Assembly (NCBI GenBank): GCA_946965045.2 | Contig: OX337234.1 | Coordinates: 2,542,001 to 2,606,000, forward strand | Source of the DNA: Epithemia pelagica | Taxonomy: Eukaryota > Bacillariophyta > Bacillariophyceae > Surirellales > Surirellaceae | Direction: 5' to 3' | Length of the DNA: 64,000 bases | In this document: positions 9,857 to 19,770 of the stretch, piece by piece | How positions within the stretch are numbered: the first letter of the stretch is position 1 | Layout: the number at the start of each line of letters is the position of its first letter | Translations under genes and position numbers: made by a program | Notes under the pieces: generated by a model | What the model was told of the DNA's origin: nothing | Database searches by the model: none | Seen by the model: only the letters and a program-made list of their open reading frames with translations

Positions 9857-10778
9857 AACAAAACGAAGGAGCAGCCTTCGTGCGATCGTGCATTTCTTCG
9901 TGGAATCGTCCCGGCGGAGCGGTGGATCCCTTCGTGGGGCCAAGGTCCTCCGGTCCCGCACCACTGCGGCAACGAGCGATCCCAGCTCGGGCGGAGTGGC
10001 TTGCGGCGGGACCAGGGCTGGCACGGCACTCCCCGCCGGGAGGACGACGCCAGAACGGGAAACCGGGCGTCCCATGGGGCGGGCCTTTCTCCGGGCATAC
10101 CGTTCGAGGCGAAGGACACGGCGGCAGACTACCGGGTAGAGTAGACTAGTTGTAGCCATCCGAATAGTCGTAGGAATGGCGGAATGCGTTCTCGGTTTTG
10201 TTCCAGCAAGACTACAAGCATGGCACAGGACACCCAAATTTCCCCCTGTCTCCCACAAAACCACAAACATGGAATCATTCTAACAGAGAAGGTAGCGAAT
10301 GGACAGAACCAACAAACAAAAAGGTTCCGAATGGATTTAATTGGTTTAGAAAATAATTGGATGAATGAAACAGAACTCCAAAAGAATCATTCTCTCTTCA
10401 TCTTTGGATCCATGCTTGCGACGATCGCTCGAGTGATCGTAATTGATACGCGGCTTGCTCTGGATTGCTTCTTTTCATGAAGGACTGTTGGGACTAGGCT
10501 TGTGATTGCTGCTTTTCAGGAAGGGCAGCGGGGGACCAAAAGATTTATCTAGAATATTCATCGTCATGCTTTTTCATTTCTTTGAGAGGCCCCAGACCTT
10601 AAATTCGTTTATCGTCGCGCTTCAACTGGTGGAGGGTGCCCTTGACATCGAATAGCTCAGAGCAATCGATGGTTGTTCGTTTGAGGTAAATGGCGTCATG
10701 TCCACTTTTTATCACTAGTTTGTCCTCGGCCATGATGGGGAATACGGCAAACCCATCGTTCTCAGAAGATTCTCGAAT
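9857..10778. other. gene-poor stretch
   Basis: The GC-rich composition continues to about 10140 (probably 3' UTR and flank of the GT34 gene) and then drops abruptly. A short minus-strand frame at 10599-10790 looks mildly coding but matches nothing I know and may be retroelement debris. No other feature seen. Confidence 0.4.
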
Positions 10779-11024
10779 ATGACTCGGCACGGTCGGAAGT
10801 TGCGGCAGATTCAGAAGAGCTGGCTGCGATTCTGGCTGAGAAATCTTGTGCTCATGCTTGGTACCTTGGTCGTCAAGACCGAGTCCAACAGAAAACGTCC
10901 AAGACGGTATTGTCCAACCGACAATATGATCGCTGACGTGTTAACCAAACCACTTCAGGGTGCCAAATTTCACAAACTCCGTCGGCTACTATTAGGATTG
11001 AAGAATGATGATCCTGACTACTAG
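10779..11024 (+). pseudogene. decayed Copia polyprotein tail (RNase H C-terminus)
   Basis: The final 81 codons of a frame contain YCPTDNMIADVLTKPLQG followed by AKFHKLRRLLLGL, the diagnostic end of Ty1/copia RNase H. Upstream residues do not continue the RNase H domain, so only the 3' end survives. It lies 20 bases before an LTR in the same orientation, which is the expected order for the 3' end of a Copia element. Confidence 0.8.
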
Positions 11025-11043
11025 ATCCATCATCCCAGGAGTG

Positions 11044-11244
11044 TGTTGGAGATACAGCAATATTCGACTACCTGGATTCATGACTGAACGGCCGTTGAAC
11101 AATGAGGAAGAAGAATCGATCTTTCGAAGAATTGAAAGAAGGTCTTCTCCTCATTCTTTTCTTTAAAAGTAAGACTATTTGTAGAACAATATCTTTGCCT
11201 ATTGTCATTAGTCTCGTGACTGTGGCTTTAGTGTATTTCCAACA
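11044..11244 (+). repeat. LTR (3') of the decayed Copia element
   Basis: A 201-base segment bounded by TGTTGGA and TCCAACA, the inverted terminal heptamers typical of Copia LTRs (TG...CA). It directly follows the decayed Copia tail. No second copy is present in the window, so the 5' half of this element is lost. Confidence 0.72.
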
Positions 11245-11286
11245 GTAATGATATCTTTTCTTTCTTTTCCTCGTTTTGCTGAACAT

Positions 11287-12052
11287 TAGTAGAATTCCGT
11301 CAGTACACGCTCTAGAAGAGCCACAATCGATTACCAACTGATACCAAGGTTCTCCACGGGTCAGAGAACAAAGGAAACCCAAGGGTTCTATCGTAGGGAT
11401 AGTCAGGACACTGAAGATGTGATGATATGGTAATGTTAATGATTGTGAGCTTACTACTAGGTTTGGTGTGTGAGATTTCCATTCTTGTTGTCGATCGTGT
11501 GAAATAGGTTCTTGGCGGTGATAGGTCTGGAATGGTTGGAGTTGATGTATGTGAGGTATATAACATGTATATGTGCTTGTATATCATATACAGCCTCAAC
11601 GATTCTTGGCTAAAGTTGGTATATGTAGTTTTGTTGGCGCGTCCTTGTTTGCAATCTTGAAATAGTGGGAACGATGATATGGTCTCGCGTGATCGTGATT
11701 CGTGCCTTGTGTACTTAGACCGTTGGGTCGGATACACGATTGCCACGCTCGGATAATTCTTGCCCGCATCTTGACGAATTTGGGCGCGCACGCTTAGGGC
11801 ATAGGTCAGGCTCGGATGTTCAACGGATGATCATCCGTTGATGGGATATCAAGACCAAAGTTGATTCTTGATAGCACGTTCGTCAATCTGTTCTCACTTT
11901 TTGGTATATGCGACCGAAATATAGGTTGAGCTAGCGCGAAGCTAGGTATGTAGTGTGGATGTAGGTGATGTAGGTGATGTTTGAAGCCACGGGACTCGAC
12001 TAACCGATGAGATGCCGAACCTAACCGATGATTTTCGGTGAGAGTTCTACTA
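11287..12052 (-). repeat. 3' LTR of the Copia element
   Basis: 766 bases, over 99% identical to the 5' LTR. The first codons of the LTR in the element's direction are TAG TAG, which would end the polyprotein frame if the upstream amber codon were read. Confidence 0.95.
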
Positions 12053-12061
12053 CTCCCCACA
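12053..12061 (-). promoter_or_regulatory. polypurine tract of the Copia element
   Basis: On the minus strand TGTGGGGAG ends exactly at the LTR boundary, the position where the plus-strand primer of LTR retrotransposons sits. It is encoded by the last codons of the polyprotein frame. Confidence 0.6.
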
Positions 12062-12196
12062 GCTCGTTGGTTCAGCCTTGTCATCGCTGGATTTGTAGAG
12101 ATCTTGAACTTCTCCTCTCCAAAACAATAGGGGCTTGAGTAGAGGCCAAATAGTTGCAAATTCCCAATGCTTGCTGAGGATGTCGGCAGGGTTGGT

Positions 12197-15100
12197 CTAC
12201 CCATCCTTCCAATAGAATGCAACGTATTGCGCTGCTATCGCTTCTCGTACCCGGTGATATGAAAGGAGATGATGTCTCTTGGACAAGATAGAATGAGGCA
12301 TTGTTGCGTTAACAACCACAGATCGATTGTCTCCAAACAGATAACTGCGATCCCTGATTGGTACTCCAAGGTAACAAAGTGAATGCCGTAATTCAGTGAT
12401 TTGGTCGACTGCTGTCCTTGCTGCCACAAATTCTGATCCATATGTTGCCGTTTCCACAGTGCTCTGTCGTTTGCTGTACCAATCAATTGGTGTCCCATTC
12501 AAGAGATGCAGGATGGCTGTTACAGACTTTCCTGTGATCATGTCGTGCATAAGGTTAGCATCAACATAGTGCGTTGTCGTCACATATCGTCCAAGTGGTT
12601 CTGGGCAATCATGAGGGATGTATTCCTTGGCATCTGAATAGACCGTACGACTCCAATCAAAGTCTTGACTTGGAATGCTTGAGAAATCGAGCTCTCCGAT
12701 TCGGAATCTGATTGCACCATCAGAAAGATTGAAAAGGTATCCATAGATGCGTTTAGCTCTGTTGAGATGTCCCTGTCTTGGAGCTGCGTGGAACCTGGAA
12801 AGGGTCATCGTAGCAGTAAAAACATCAAAGCAACCAATTGTAATCACCCACTGAAGCTGTCCAATCAAGGTCTGGAAGTGCTGTGTACCTTCTTCATCAA
12901 GGAGTTCGGTGTCGTCCAATTCCAGGTGATCACCAGCAATGAGAGGGGTTTTAGCCTTCTTGGGTTTCTCTTTGAAGATACGTTCGAAGGTGTCCATCAT
13001 TTTGCTAATGTATCGGCGTGGATCAGAGACTAGGGTTCCGTCAGGGTCCTTGGTGTACCGGCATCCCAGGTGATAGTCAATAGGTCCATCTCCCTTAAGC
13101 TTGAAGTTGTACTTTTCCTTGAAGACTTTGCAAATGTTTCCAGGGTCAGTAGCTATGATGGCTAAGTCATCCACATATACAGCGATGTATTCGTAGCAAT
13201 CCTCCCCAGGTGCTTTTCTCATCCAAATGTCAGGATCTGCCTTGCTTGGTGAGAAACCCATATCGGTGAGGACGTCAAAAAGGACATCATGCCATCGTGC
13301 GCCTGAAGATTTGAGACCATAGAGGGCCTTGTAGATGATGAGGATGTGACCTTCTAGCTCCCTGAACTCGGGTCCTGCCACAATATATAACTTCTCCCCA
13401 GTCAATGCTTCAAGATACGCATTCCCAATGTCTGCTCCCCATACTTCTAGATCGTTCAGAGATCCAAGGAATAAAGCAATTCGTAGGTTGCGAATAGAAA
13501 CAACTCCAGAGTAGATCGTTTCCACAGGTTCCTTCGTCAAGTGTCCATCTGCAACAAGTCGTGCCTTGTGCCTACCATCATGTTTCACATCAAAAACGAG
13601 ATGCACTCGAATCTTTTGATATCCCTCAGGTGCATTTGATACTTTGCCATTTGTGAAGATGGCCTTCCCATGGTCTTTGAATGTCTCATATGATTGTATC
13701 TGAGACAGTTCCAATTCAGTTGCGTCTTGCCACCTTGTGTTACCATTTTGTTTGTCAAGATTGACAGCCTCGGCGTAATCTCGAGGGACTTGGAATCCAA
13801 ACTTATACTTGACTGATCGACGTACTTGTTTGATCCTTGATTGTTTTGCAGCACGTATCAGGCGTTTACTCGTCTTGACGTAGCGTTTCAGGTGTTTCCA
13901 TCCTGGTTCGTTGAGGAGCCCATGCTTCTTTCCATATATGGCAACGGTGATTGGGTCGTCGTTGGCAATAAGGGAGAGTGGTTCATAGGTTGTCTCCCCA
14001 GTTTCCCAATCCACAAGCAAGTTATACTTACTCCCCTTATAATCCGGGTCGGTTGAAGACAGTGGGCCTTGATGTGCAATAACATCCCTGAAACGGAACA
14101 AATTATCTCCCGAGGTCTGCGCTTGATTGTCCCTCTCAATATACTCCATTAACTGGTTATAAGAGATCATTTCATCAACGTCAGAATTTGTCTTGCGGTA
14201 GATGTACTTGATGCGTTCTTCTTGCTTGAGTGATTCTTCATTAAGATCTACAACTCGTTTGACAACGCGTGCTCGATGACGCTCCCCATTTTCTTCAGTG
14301 TCGCATAGGAAAGTGCGTCCTATCATGTCTTCGTAATCGATTGTAGGCATTGGTTTGGATGGATCTTCACTTTTACTGCGAATGAAGACAGTGTCAGCCT
14401 GCTTATCAGTGTCATCTTTCGGAGACGTCTCCCCTGAAGGTCGATCCACACGAAGGTTGGGTGTAGTGGAAGCGACACGGCGAACAGCGGAACGGTAGAG
14501 GATATGGTTGTCAGCAGACAAAATCTTCCATGTAAAAGCATCACCAACGTTGTGAGCAAAACCAACCCAATGGCCAAGTTTCTCATCGGTCGAAGAAGGG
14601 TAGGGACCAGACGACGGTTCGGAGGGGTCAACACGATAGTAGACTTCATCCCAGAAGGGAAAGAACAGGAGGTGCGAAATGTCGGGAGGGTGACCGGTGA
14701 GAGCCTCAATAGGAGTACGTCCAGAGTGTGCATGTGAAGAAGAATGATTCAATAAGTCACAGACATATTCAAGGCAAAGTAACCAAACATTGGCCGGGCA
14801 TCCAGTTGCATTCATGATAGCGTTCGTCATTCGTTTAACGGTCTGATAACGATTCTCGGCTTTGTTCTGATGCTGGTGGTATGGTTCAGAGCGATACTCC
14901 CCGATGAGCAAGGTGCGAAGGATATCCTTAACCTTATGGGAAATGAGAGATGAACCCCCATCACTAATGAGTGTCTCCATAACACCTCGCATGCGTATAT
15001 TGTCTTGAAGAGTGTTCACAAATTGCTTGGTAGACTTGATACCGTAAATATCAGTGACAAGAGTATCGCGGCCAACAAAAATTTGAGCCACCTTTCCACC

Positions 15101-17716
15101 ATGATCAACAGCAGGTGTATCAGAAAAGATCGAATCGGTAGCAACGGGTTCATGACGACGTGGTAGATTCAGGATAGGGTTGCGTGCCTTGAAATGTTTC
15201 TTGAGAGTGTCATAGTCAAAAATCACATTAGCATGTCGTGTAGTATGCTTGAAAGTATCGGCAATAACTTCCTCGGATTGCCAACCAAAGAAGGGACGAA
15301 ATTGTTTCCAATCATGTTCTTCCACATAACGACGATGGACAGATGCATGTTGAAGGGTTGGATCTTCACCATTAGCATCAGCATAGATAGAGAAATATGT
15401 GGTGTTGTCGGGTCCGTGGTCATAAGGAAGGTCAAGGAGAAGATTGAGATTGCAGACAACACGATCAGTGTACTCCCCATTCGTGTCATATGGATAACGT
15501 GCCATACTGCCGTCGGTCGCAACCTGATGCCATGTAGTAGAAGCATCATGCTGTGGATCTGAATGAGTATGGTCAAGAACAGAGGGGTCCCAAGTAGATG
15601 GCGAAGTAAAGATGATTTGCGGCAATCGGTTCATGTCATCATCAGAAGGGATACCTAATGAGTGGATAAAGGCAAGTCCATCCTTGATACACAGAGGTAA
15701 AGCACGTCCATCAAGGGTAGTGATACGTTGCTTTCCATCCACCTTGACAGAACGTTCATCCACAGATAGCCCATAATGTTCCAATTGACAAGGCGCATGT
15801 ATAGACTGTCCTTTTCCATAGTATGCATATTCGTTGAAGATACCAACGATTGGTCCATCATTAGTTTCAAACTTGGCAGCACAAGTGACAATGGGGAGAC
15901 CAGTAAGTTCATGGTTGTCGATTCCCGCAATCGTGATGTTACGACCTGTTTTGGAAAGGATACGCATATCAGCTCCGGCTAAACCACCATTGGCACCACG
16001 ATCAATGAGTTGATTCCCAGTATAAGTCGACTTTCGAGAGAACATATATTGAGTCATGTGGACCTTCTGCTTGTGCTCATTCTGTTTGAAACTAACTTTC
16101 TTACTCGTCTTAGATGCGGCATTGGATAGAACATTAGACAAATCAGAAGCTGGGTGATTGAGGTCGGTTGACGTCATTGCTTGATGGATGAGATGGGTGG
16201 CTGGATCGGAATCATCCTGCGGATATGTGGGGTTGTCCAGGTCATCGAAAACATCTTGACCAGGGTCAGGATCAGGTTCAGGATCAATGTCAAGGGAGTG
16301 TTGCTGTACTTTTCTTGGACTCGGAGTAGAAGCTTGCACGTTCTTGTTATACTCAACAATCATCTTGCGAGCATCCTCAGGAAGTTTAAACCATAGGTCA
16401 CGAGGAAGACTGGCTTTTGGAGATGCTGTGTTATCATCTTGGACATTGGTATTGTTTATCTGATATGCATCGTCTTCCTGAAGGGATCCCTCAATATCAT
16501 GTTGTGTTTCGTGTTGCTCGTGTTGCTTGACACTACGACGACGACCAGTTGCAGAAGATTGCGTGACTTGATCATGGTCATATGCTGCGTCCATCAAAAT
16601 GGAGAAGTACGACTGATAACATAAAGACTTTGCTCCAGACTTCGTGTTGACGACGTTGTCCAAGATTTTAACTCTGCGAAGGTCAGGTACCTTCTCGACA
16701 GCTTGCATAAGAAACGTCATCCTGGTGTGATCAGGTATGCGATCAGAGAGATCAACAAGGTTATCGAGTAAACGTAGTTTGTCTTGGAAATGAAGCAAAA
16801 ATTGACGTGATGATCCACGCCATGTATCATCGAGGCAAAGGTTGGAGATGTAATTGGTTAATCGTAAGACCTCTCGTTTCGCTAAGTCTGACTTCGTATG
16901 CAATGTGTGAAGCTTCTGTAACACTGCTCGTGCGTCTTCATCATGTTCATGTTCGCGAACATAAGCTCTTCCTTGATCAGTCTGGATGATGCGCACAAGG
17001 ACGGAGTATAGGAAGATTTGTTGCTCTTGGAAAAGTTCTGTTGCATACGTATCATTCGTCGGTGGCTTGTATCGGAAGTCAAGAACATTAGATAAACCTT
17101 GGGCTTTTGCTGTGGTCTTGAAAGTCCTCCAGAACGTGTCGTAGTATCGTTCATCCTTGAATGTTTCATATGCCATAGCGTCACGTTTGGTTCCCTTCTT
17201 GAATGCGGTTAGGTCCAGTTGGGACTGTGATGCAGCAGAAGTAGTACTAAACGATTTGGGTGACGTCGAATGGGATGGAGATTTCATAGGTGATACTGGG
17301 TCATCGATAGGGCTTCCGGAGCGAAAGTCAGTGTTTATCCTCCATAGATCAAATTCTGCCTTGGTCAGATTCATCCAGGTTGCCTTGGAAGGTATACCCT
17401 GAATGTCAATACTCGTTTGTCGGAACCAATGGGCAAGCAACTTGATCTGCTGGCTTATATTGACATGTAGGTCATGCATTTGTTTTCCTGACTTGTATTT
17501 TGTCATACTATCCATGTTCTTCTCAGGGTCAATTGCCATATGTTCAATGATACTAAGGATATCATCAAAAGCATGATGGTGCATCCATTTCACGAATACA
17601 TCGACCCTTTCCTTGGAAAAGTTGAACAACACCTGAGTAATATGATCAAAGACTTCTTGATCAGATATACTTTGATTGGTGTTGAACTCTGGTGTGGTTG
17701 GTGTAGTTGGTTCCAT
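12197..17716 (-). CDS. Copia gag-pol polyprotein, interrupted by a late amber codon
   Basis: 1,839 residues. Order: gag-like helical region (1-~430) with no CCHC zinc knuckle visible; protease around D572 in LIDRGANGGLAG (Asp kept but DRG instead of DTG/DSG); integrase with D919 in ISDGG and E954 in NKAENRY, an exact D-35-E spacing; reverse transcriptase with VWGADIGNAYLEA and YVDDL at about 1514-1518; RNase H with VYSDA, YVDANL, ATYGSEFVAART and the final YWKDG. The frame stops at TAG (12197-12199) but continues open for 48 codons, starting TNPADILSKHW, the normal end of Copia RNase H, to the LTR boundary. Thus the copy has a nonsense mutation at a position where Lys is expected, or uses read-through. 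Enzymes act in cytoplasmic virus-like particles and during integration. Confidence 0.94.
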   Translation of the reverse strand: MEPTTPTTPEFNTNQSISDQEVFDHITQVLFNFSKERVDVFVKWMHHHAFDDILSIIEHMAIDPEKNMDSMTKYKSGKQMHDLHVNISQQIKLLAHWFRQTSIDIQGIPSKATWMNLTKAEFDLWRINTDFRSGSPIDDPVSPMKSPSHSTSPKSFSTTSAASQSQLDLTAFKKGTKRDAMAYETFKDERYYDTFWRTFKTTAKAQGLSNVLDFRYKPPTNDTYATELFQEQQIFLYSVLVRIIQTDQGRAYVREHEHDEDARAVLQKLHTLHTKSDLAKREVLRLTNYISNLCLDDTWRGSSRQFLLHFQDKLRLLDNLVDLSDRIPDHTRMTFLMQAVEKVPDLRRVKILDNVVNTKSGAKSLCYQSYFSILMDAAYDHDQVTQSSATGRRRSVKQHEQHETQHDIEGSLQEDDAYQINNTNVQDDNTASPKASLPRDLWFKLPEDARKMIVEYNKNVQASTPSPRKVQQHSLDIDPEPDPDPGQDVFDDLDNPTYPQDDSDPATHLIHQAMTSTDLNHPASDLSNVLSNAASKTSKKVSFKQNEHKQKVHMTQYMFSRKSTYTGNQLIDRGANGGLAGADMRILSKTGRNITIAGIDNHELTGLPIVTCAAKFETNDGPIVGIFNEYAYYGKGQSIHAPCQLEHYGLSVDERSVKVDGKQRITTLDGRALPLCIKDGLAFIHSLGIPSDDDMNRLPQIIFTSPSTWDPSVLDHTHSDPQHDASTTWHQVATDGSMARYPYDTNGEYTDRVVCNLNLLLDLPYDHGPDNTTYFSIYADANGEDPTLQHASVHRRYVEEHDWKQFRPFFGWQSEEVIADTFKHTTRHANVIFDYDTLKKHFKARNPILNLPRRHEPVATDSIFSDTPAVDHGGKVAQIFVGRDTLVTDIYGIKSTKQFVNTLQDNIRMRGVMETLISDGGSSLISHKVKDILRTLLIGEYRSEPYHQHQNKAENRYQTVKRMTNAIMNATGCPANVWLLCLEYVCDLLNHSSSHAHSGRTPIEALTGHPPDISHLLFFPFWDEVYYRVDPSEPSSGPYPSSTDEKLGHWVGFAHNVGDAFTWKILSADNHILYRSAVRRVASTTPNLRVDRPSGETSPKDDTDKQADTVFIRSKSEDPSKPMPTIDYEDMIGRTFLCDTEENGERHRARVVKRVVDLNEESLKQEERIKYIYRKTNSDVDEMISYNQLMEYIERDNQAQTSGDNLFRFRDVIAHQGPLSSTDPDYKGSKYNLLVDWETGETTYEPLSLIANDDPITVAIYGKKHGLLNEPGWKHLKRYVKTSKRLIRAAKQSRIKQVRRSVKYKFGFQVPRDYAEAVNLDKQNGNTRWQDATELELSQIQSYETFKDHGKAIFTNGKVSNAPEGYQKIRVHLVFDVKHDGRHKARLVADGHLTKEPVETIYSGVVSIRNLRIALFLGSLNDLEVWGADIGNAYLEALTGEKLYIVAGPEFRELEGHILIIYKALYGLKSSGARWHDVLFDVLTDMGFSPSKADPDIWMRKAPGEDCYEYIAVYVDDLAIIATDPGNICKVFKEKYNFKLKGDGPIDYHLGCRYTKDPDGTLVSDPRRYISKMMDTFERIFKEKPKKAKTPLIAGDHLELDDTELLDEEGTQHFQTLIGQLQWVITIGCFDVFTATMTLSRFHAAPRQGHLNRAKRIYGYLFNLSDGAIRFRIGELDFSSIPSQDFDWSRTVYSDAKEYIPHDCPEPLGRYVTTTHYVDANLMHDMITGKSVTAILHLLNGTPIDWYSKRQSTVETATYGSEFVAARTAVDQITELRHSLCYLGVPIRDRSYLFGDNRSVVVNATMPHSILSKRHHLLSYHRVREAIAAQYVAFYWKDG

Positions 17717-17793
17717 GATTGCTTGACTTGGTGATAAGATATGTTGATATGTGTCCTGTGATGTCTTAGTCGAAAACTTTAGTTAAAGCTTGT

Positions 17794-17880
17794 AACCCGG
17801 ATGTGTGGTGTGCCTTGTGAACCCGGATGTGCCACGTATGTCCACGTGTGATGTGATGTCCGAAAGGTAACCCGGATGTG
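17794..17880. repeat. three copies of the 12-mer AACCCGGATGTG
   Basis: Exact copies at 17794-17805, 17820-17831 and 17869-17880, in the gap between the accessory ORF and the polyprotein of the Copia element. On the coding strand they read CACATCCGGGTT. Possible packaging, translation-control or protein-binding sites; function unknown. Confidence 0.85.
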
Positions 17881-17929
17881 CGGAACTCGGTTTTGTCTCT
17901 GGTTTGGTGTGAAAACTACTTAAAATTAC

Positions 17930-18709
17930 TTAAACGTGGTCACTTCTGGGCTCGTTGTGGTAATCAAGTTGAATCGGAGACTCAGTAACAGAGGCAGCTT
18001 CTTCGTTGCCGTTGTGGTCCTCAACTAGGTGGTTCACTGGTTGGATGAGTAGAGGGAAGATAGTGGCACGGAAGTCCTGGTGCAACTTGATAACGTGGAT
18101 GAAACCAACGTAGTCGTCGAGACGTGTAGTCAAGGTAGGAAGAGGTTGGTTAGTCTTGTTCACGACCCAAATGGTATGGAAGTAATTGACCGGACGCTGG
18201 AAAGTAAGGAAGCGTACCCGAAGGCAGCCTGATGGGGTGGTCGATAGGGTCGTCGCTATGTATCGGTAGCTTGGAGATTGGCATAGCAAGTCTAGGAGTC
18301 GTTGGATATCCTCTAGGTCGACGAAGGGTTGGACGGACTCGAACGAGACCTCGTGTTCGAGCGTCGAACGGATGTGGTCCGGGTCGCTCTGATACTCGGA
18401 TGGCTCGCGGAAGTAACGGAGGTGCGCGTTGATGAGACGGCTCGTACGTCGGGTGCGAGTTGGGTTCGGGCGAGGAGGTGTACTCGGTCGGGGTGCAAGG
18501 GTGTTCGGCGGGCGATTCGGGTCGGACGGCGGAGGGACGACTTGATCGGGAGTCTGGAACGGATTAGGCGCGCTAGCCTTCTCCGGGGAGTTAGAGGGCG
18601 TCTCGATGAGGAATTCGCCAGGGTGGACGGCAATCTGCTGTGTTGGGTCACCACTCTGCTGGAAAGCGTTGTAGATCCGACGGATAGGAGTATTGGAGTC
18701 ACTGGACAT
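17930..18709 (-). CDS. accessory ORF of the Copia element, function unknown
   Basis: 259 residues, starting MSSDSNTPIRRIYNAFQQSG about 40 bases inside the 5' LTR and ending 213 bases before the polyprotein start, same strand. The amino half is Pro/Thr/Arg-rich and likely disordered. The carboxy half is ordered-looking and hydrophobic (QPFVDLEDIQRLLDLLCQSP, GCLRVRFLTFQRPVNYFHTIW, YVGFIHVIKLHQDFRATIFP). It has no zinc knuckle, protease, envelope-like signal or membrane helix. Most Copia elements have one ORF, so an upstream ORF suggests a separate structural or regulatory protein. I do not recognise its family. Confidence 0.72.
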   Translation of the reverse strand: MSSDSNTPIRRIYNAFQQSGDPTQQIAVHPGEFLIETPSNSPEKASAPNPFQTPDQVVPPPSDPNRPPNTLAPRPSTPPRPNPTRTRRTSRLINAHLRYFREPSEYQSDPDHIRSTLEHEVSFESVQPFVDLEDIQRLLDLLCQSPSYRYIATTLSTTPSGCLRVRFLTFQRPVNYFHTIWVVNKTNQPLPTLTTRLDDYVGFIHVIKLHQDFRATIFPLLIQPVNHLVEDHNGNEEAASVTESPIQLDYHNEPRSDHV

Positions 18710-18748
18710 GAAAACTTCGGGGAAATGAGACAGGTGAGACTGTTAATC

Positions 18749-19514
18749 TAGTAGAATTCCGTCAGTACACGCTCTAGAAGAGCCACAATCGATTACCAAC
18801 TGATACCAAGGTTCTCCACGGGTCAGAGAACAAAGGAAACCCAAGGGTTCTATCATAGGGATAGTCAGGACACTGAAGACGTGATGATATGGTAATGTTA
18901 ATGATTGTGAGCTTACTACTAGGTTTGGTGTGTGAGATTTCCATTCTTGTTGTCGATCGTGTGAAATAGGTTCTTGGCGGTGATAGGTCTGGAATGGTTG
19001 GAGTTGATGTATGTGAGGTATATAACATGTATATGTGCTTGTATATCATATACAGCCTCAACGATTCTTGGCTAAAGTTGGTATATGTAGTTTTGTTGGC
19101 GCGTCCTTGTTTGCAATCTTGAAATAGTGGGAACGATGATATGGTCTCGCGTGATCGTGATTCGTGCCTTGTGTACTTAGACCGTTGGGTCGGATACACG
19201 ATTGTCACGCTCGGATAATTCTTGCCCGCATCTTGACGAATTTGGGCGCGCACGCTTAGGGCATAGGTCAGGCTCGGATGTTCAACGGATGATCATCCGT
19301 TGATGGGATATCAAGACCAAAGTTGATTCTTGATAGCACGTTCGTCAATCTGTTCTCACTTTTTGGTATATGCGACCGAAATATAGGTTGAGCTAGCGCG
19401 AAGCTAGGTATGTAGTGTGGATGTAGGTGATGTAGGTGATGTTTGAAGCCACGGGACTCGACTAACCGATGAGATGCCGAACCTAACCGATGATTTTCGG
19501 TGAGAGTTCTACTA
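18749..19514 (-). repeat. 5' LTR of the Copia element
   Basis: 766 bases; promoter and transcription start of the minus-strand element should lie here. Followed outside by the AACAT target duplication. Confidence 0.95.
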
Positions 19515-19770
19515 AACATTATCGGCAGTTGACTTCCCACCGTCATCGGCAGAAGAAGACCGCATTGAACGAGGCTTCCAACTAGCTCATCGCTTGACTT
19601 GGCCAACTGGTGGGTGCATCTTTCAGGTTTTGGCAAAGCGCAAAGTGACAACAACAAAACAGAAACAGAAAATGAAAATGAAACAGTTCGTACTTCGTGC
19701 GCTCCCAGTGTTCCGTCTGCCTGTCAGCCGGTACGCTTCCGAAAGTTTCATTAGTGTTTCATGCTAGCGA

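Larger units (their letters stand above)
11287..19514 (-). mobile_element. young Ty1/copia (CoDi-like) LTR retrotransposon, minus orientation
   Basis: 8,228 bases with two 766-base LTRs (11287-12052 and 18749-19514) and a perfect 5-base target duplication AACAT at 11282-11286 and 19515-19519. LTR ends are TAGTAGAA...TTCTACTA. I see three LTR differences (11393 g / 18855 a; 11418 t / 18880 c; 11743 c / 19205 t), so the insertion is recent. Internal order in the element's own direction: 5' LTR, accessory ORF (18709-17930), a gap with a triple 12-mer, gag-pol polyprotein (17716-12197), then the 3' LTR. A purine tract (GGGGAG, 12053-12058 on the complement) directly abuts the 3' LTR. I did not recognise a primer-binding site next to the 5' LTR. 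Confidence 0.96.

Noticed and set aside
8614-10149. Long open frames of about 510-520 codons on both strands over the GT34 gene (8614-10149 plus; 8708-10270 minus)
   Set aside because: They are shadows produced by GC-rich codons of the real gene; their products are low-complexity Pro/Arg/Gly/Val strings without domains.
11312-11791. 159-residue ORF in the Copia LTR, duplicated at 18774-19253
   Set aside because: It is present in both LTRs simply because the LTRs are copies; the peptide has no recognisable feature and overlaps promoter and terminator functions.
18800-18815. TTGGTATCAG-like sequence on the minus strand, similar to a Copia initiator-tRNA primer-binding site
   Set aside because: It lies inside the repeated LTR sequence, not directly after it, and both LTR borders are fixed by the AACAT duplication; probably coincidence.
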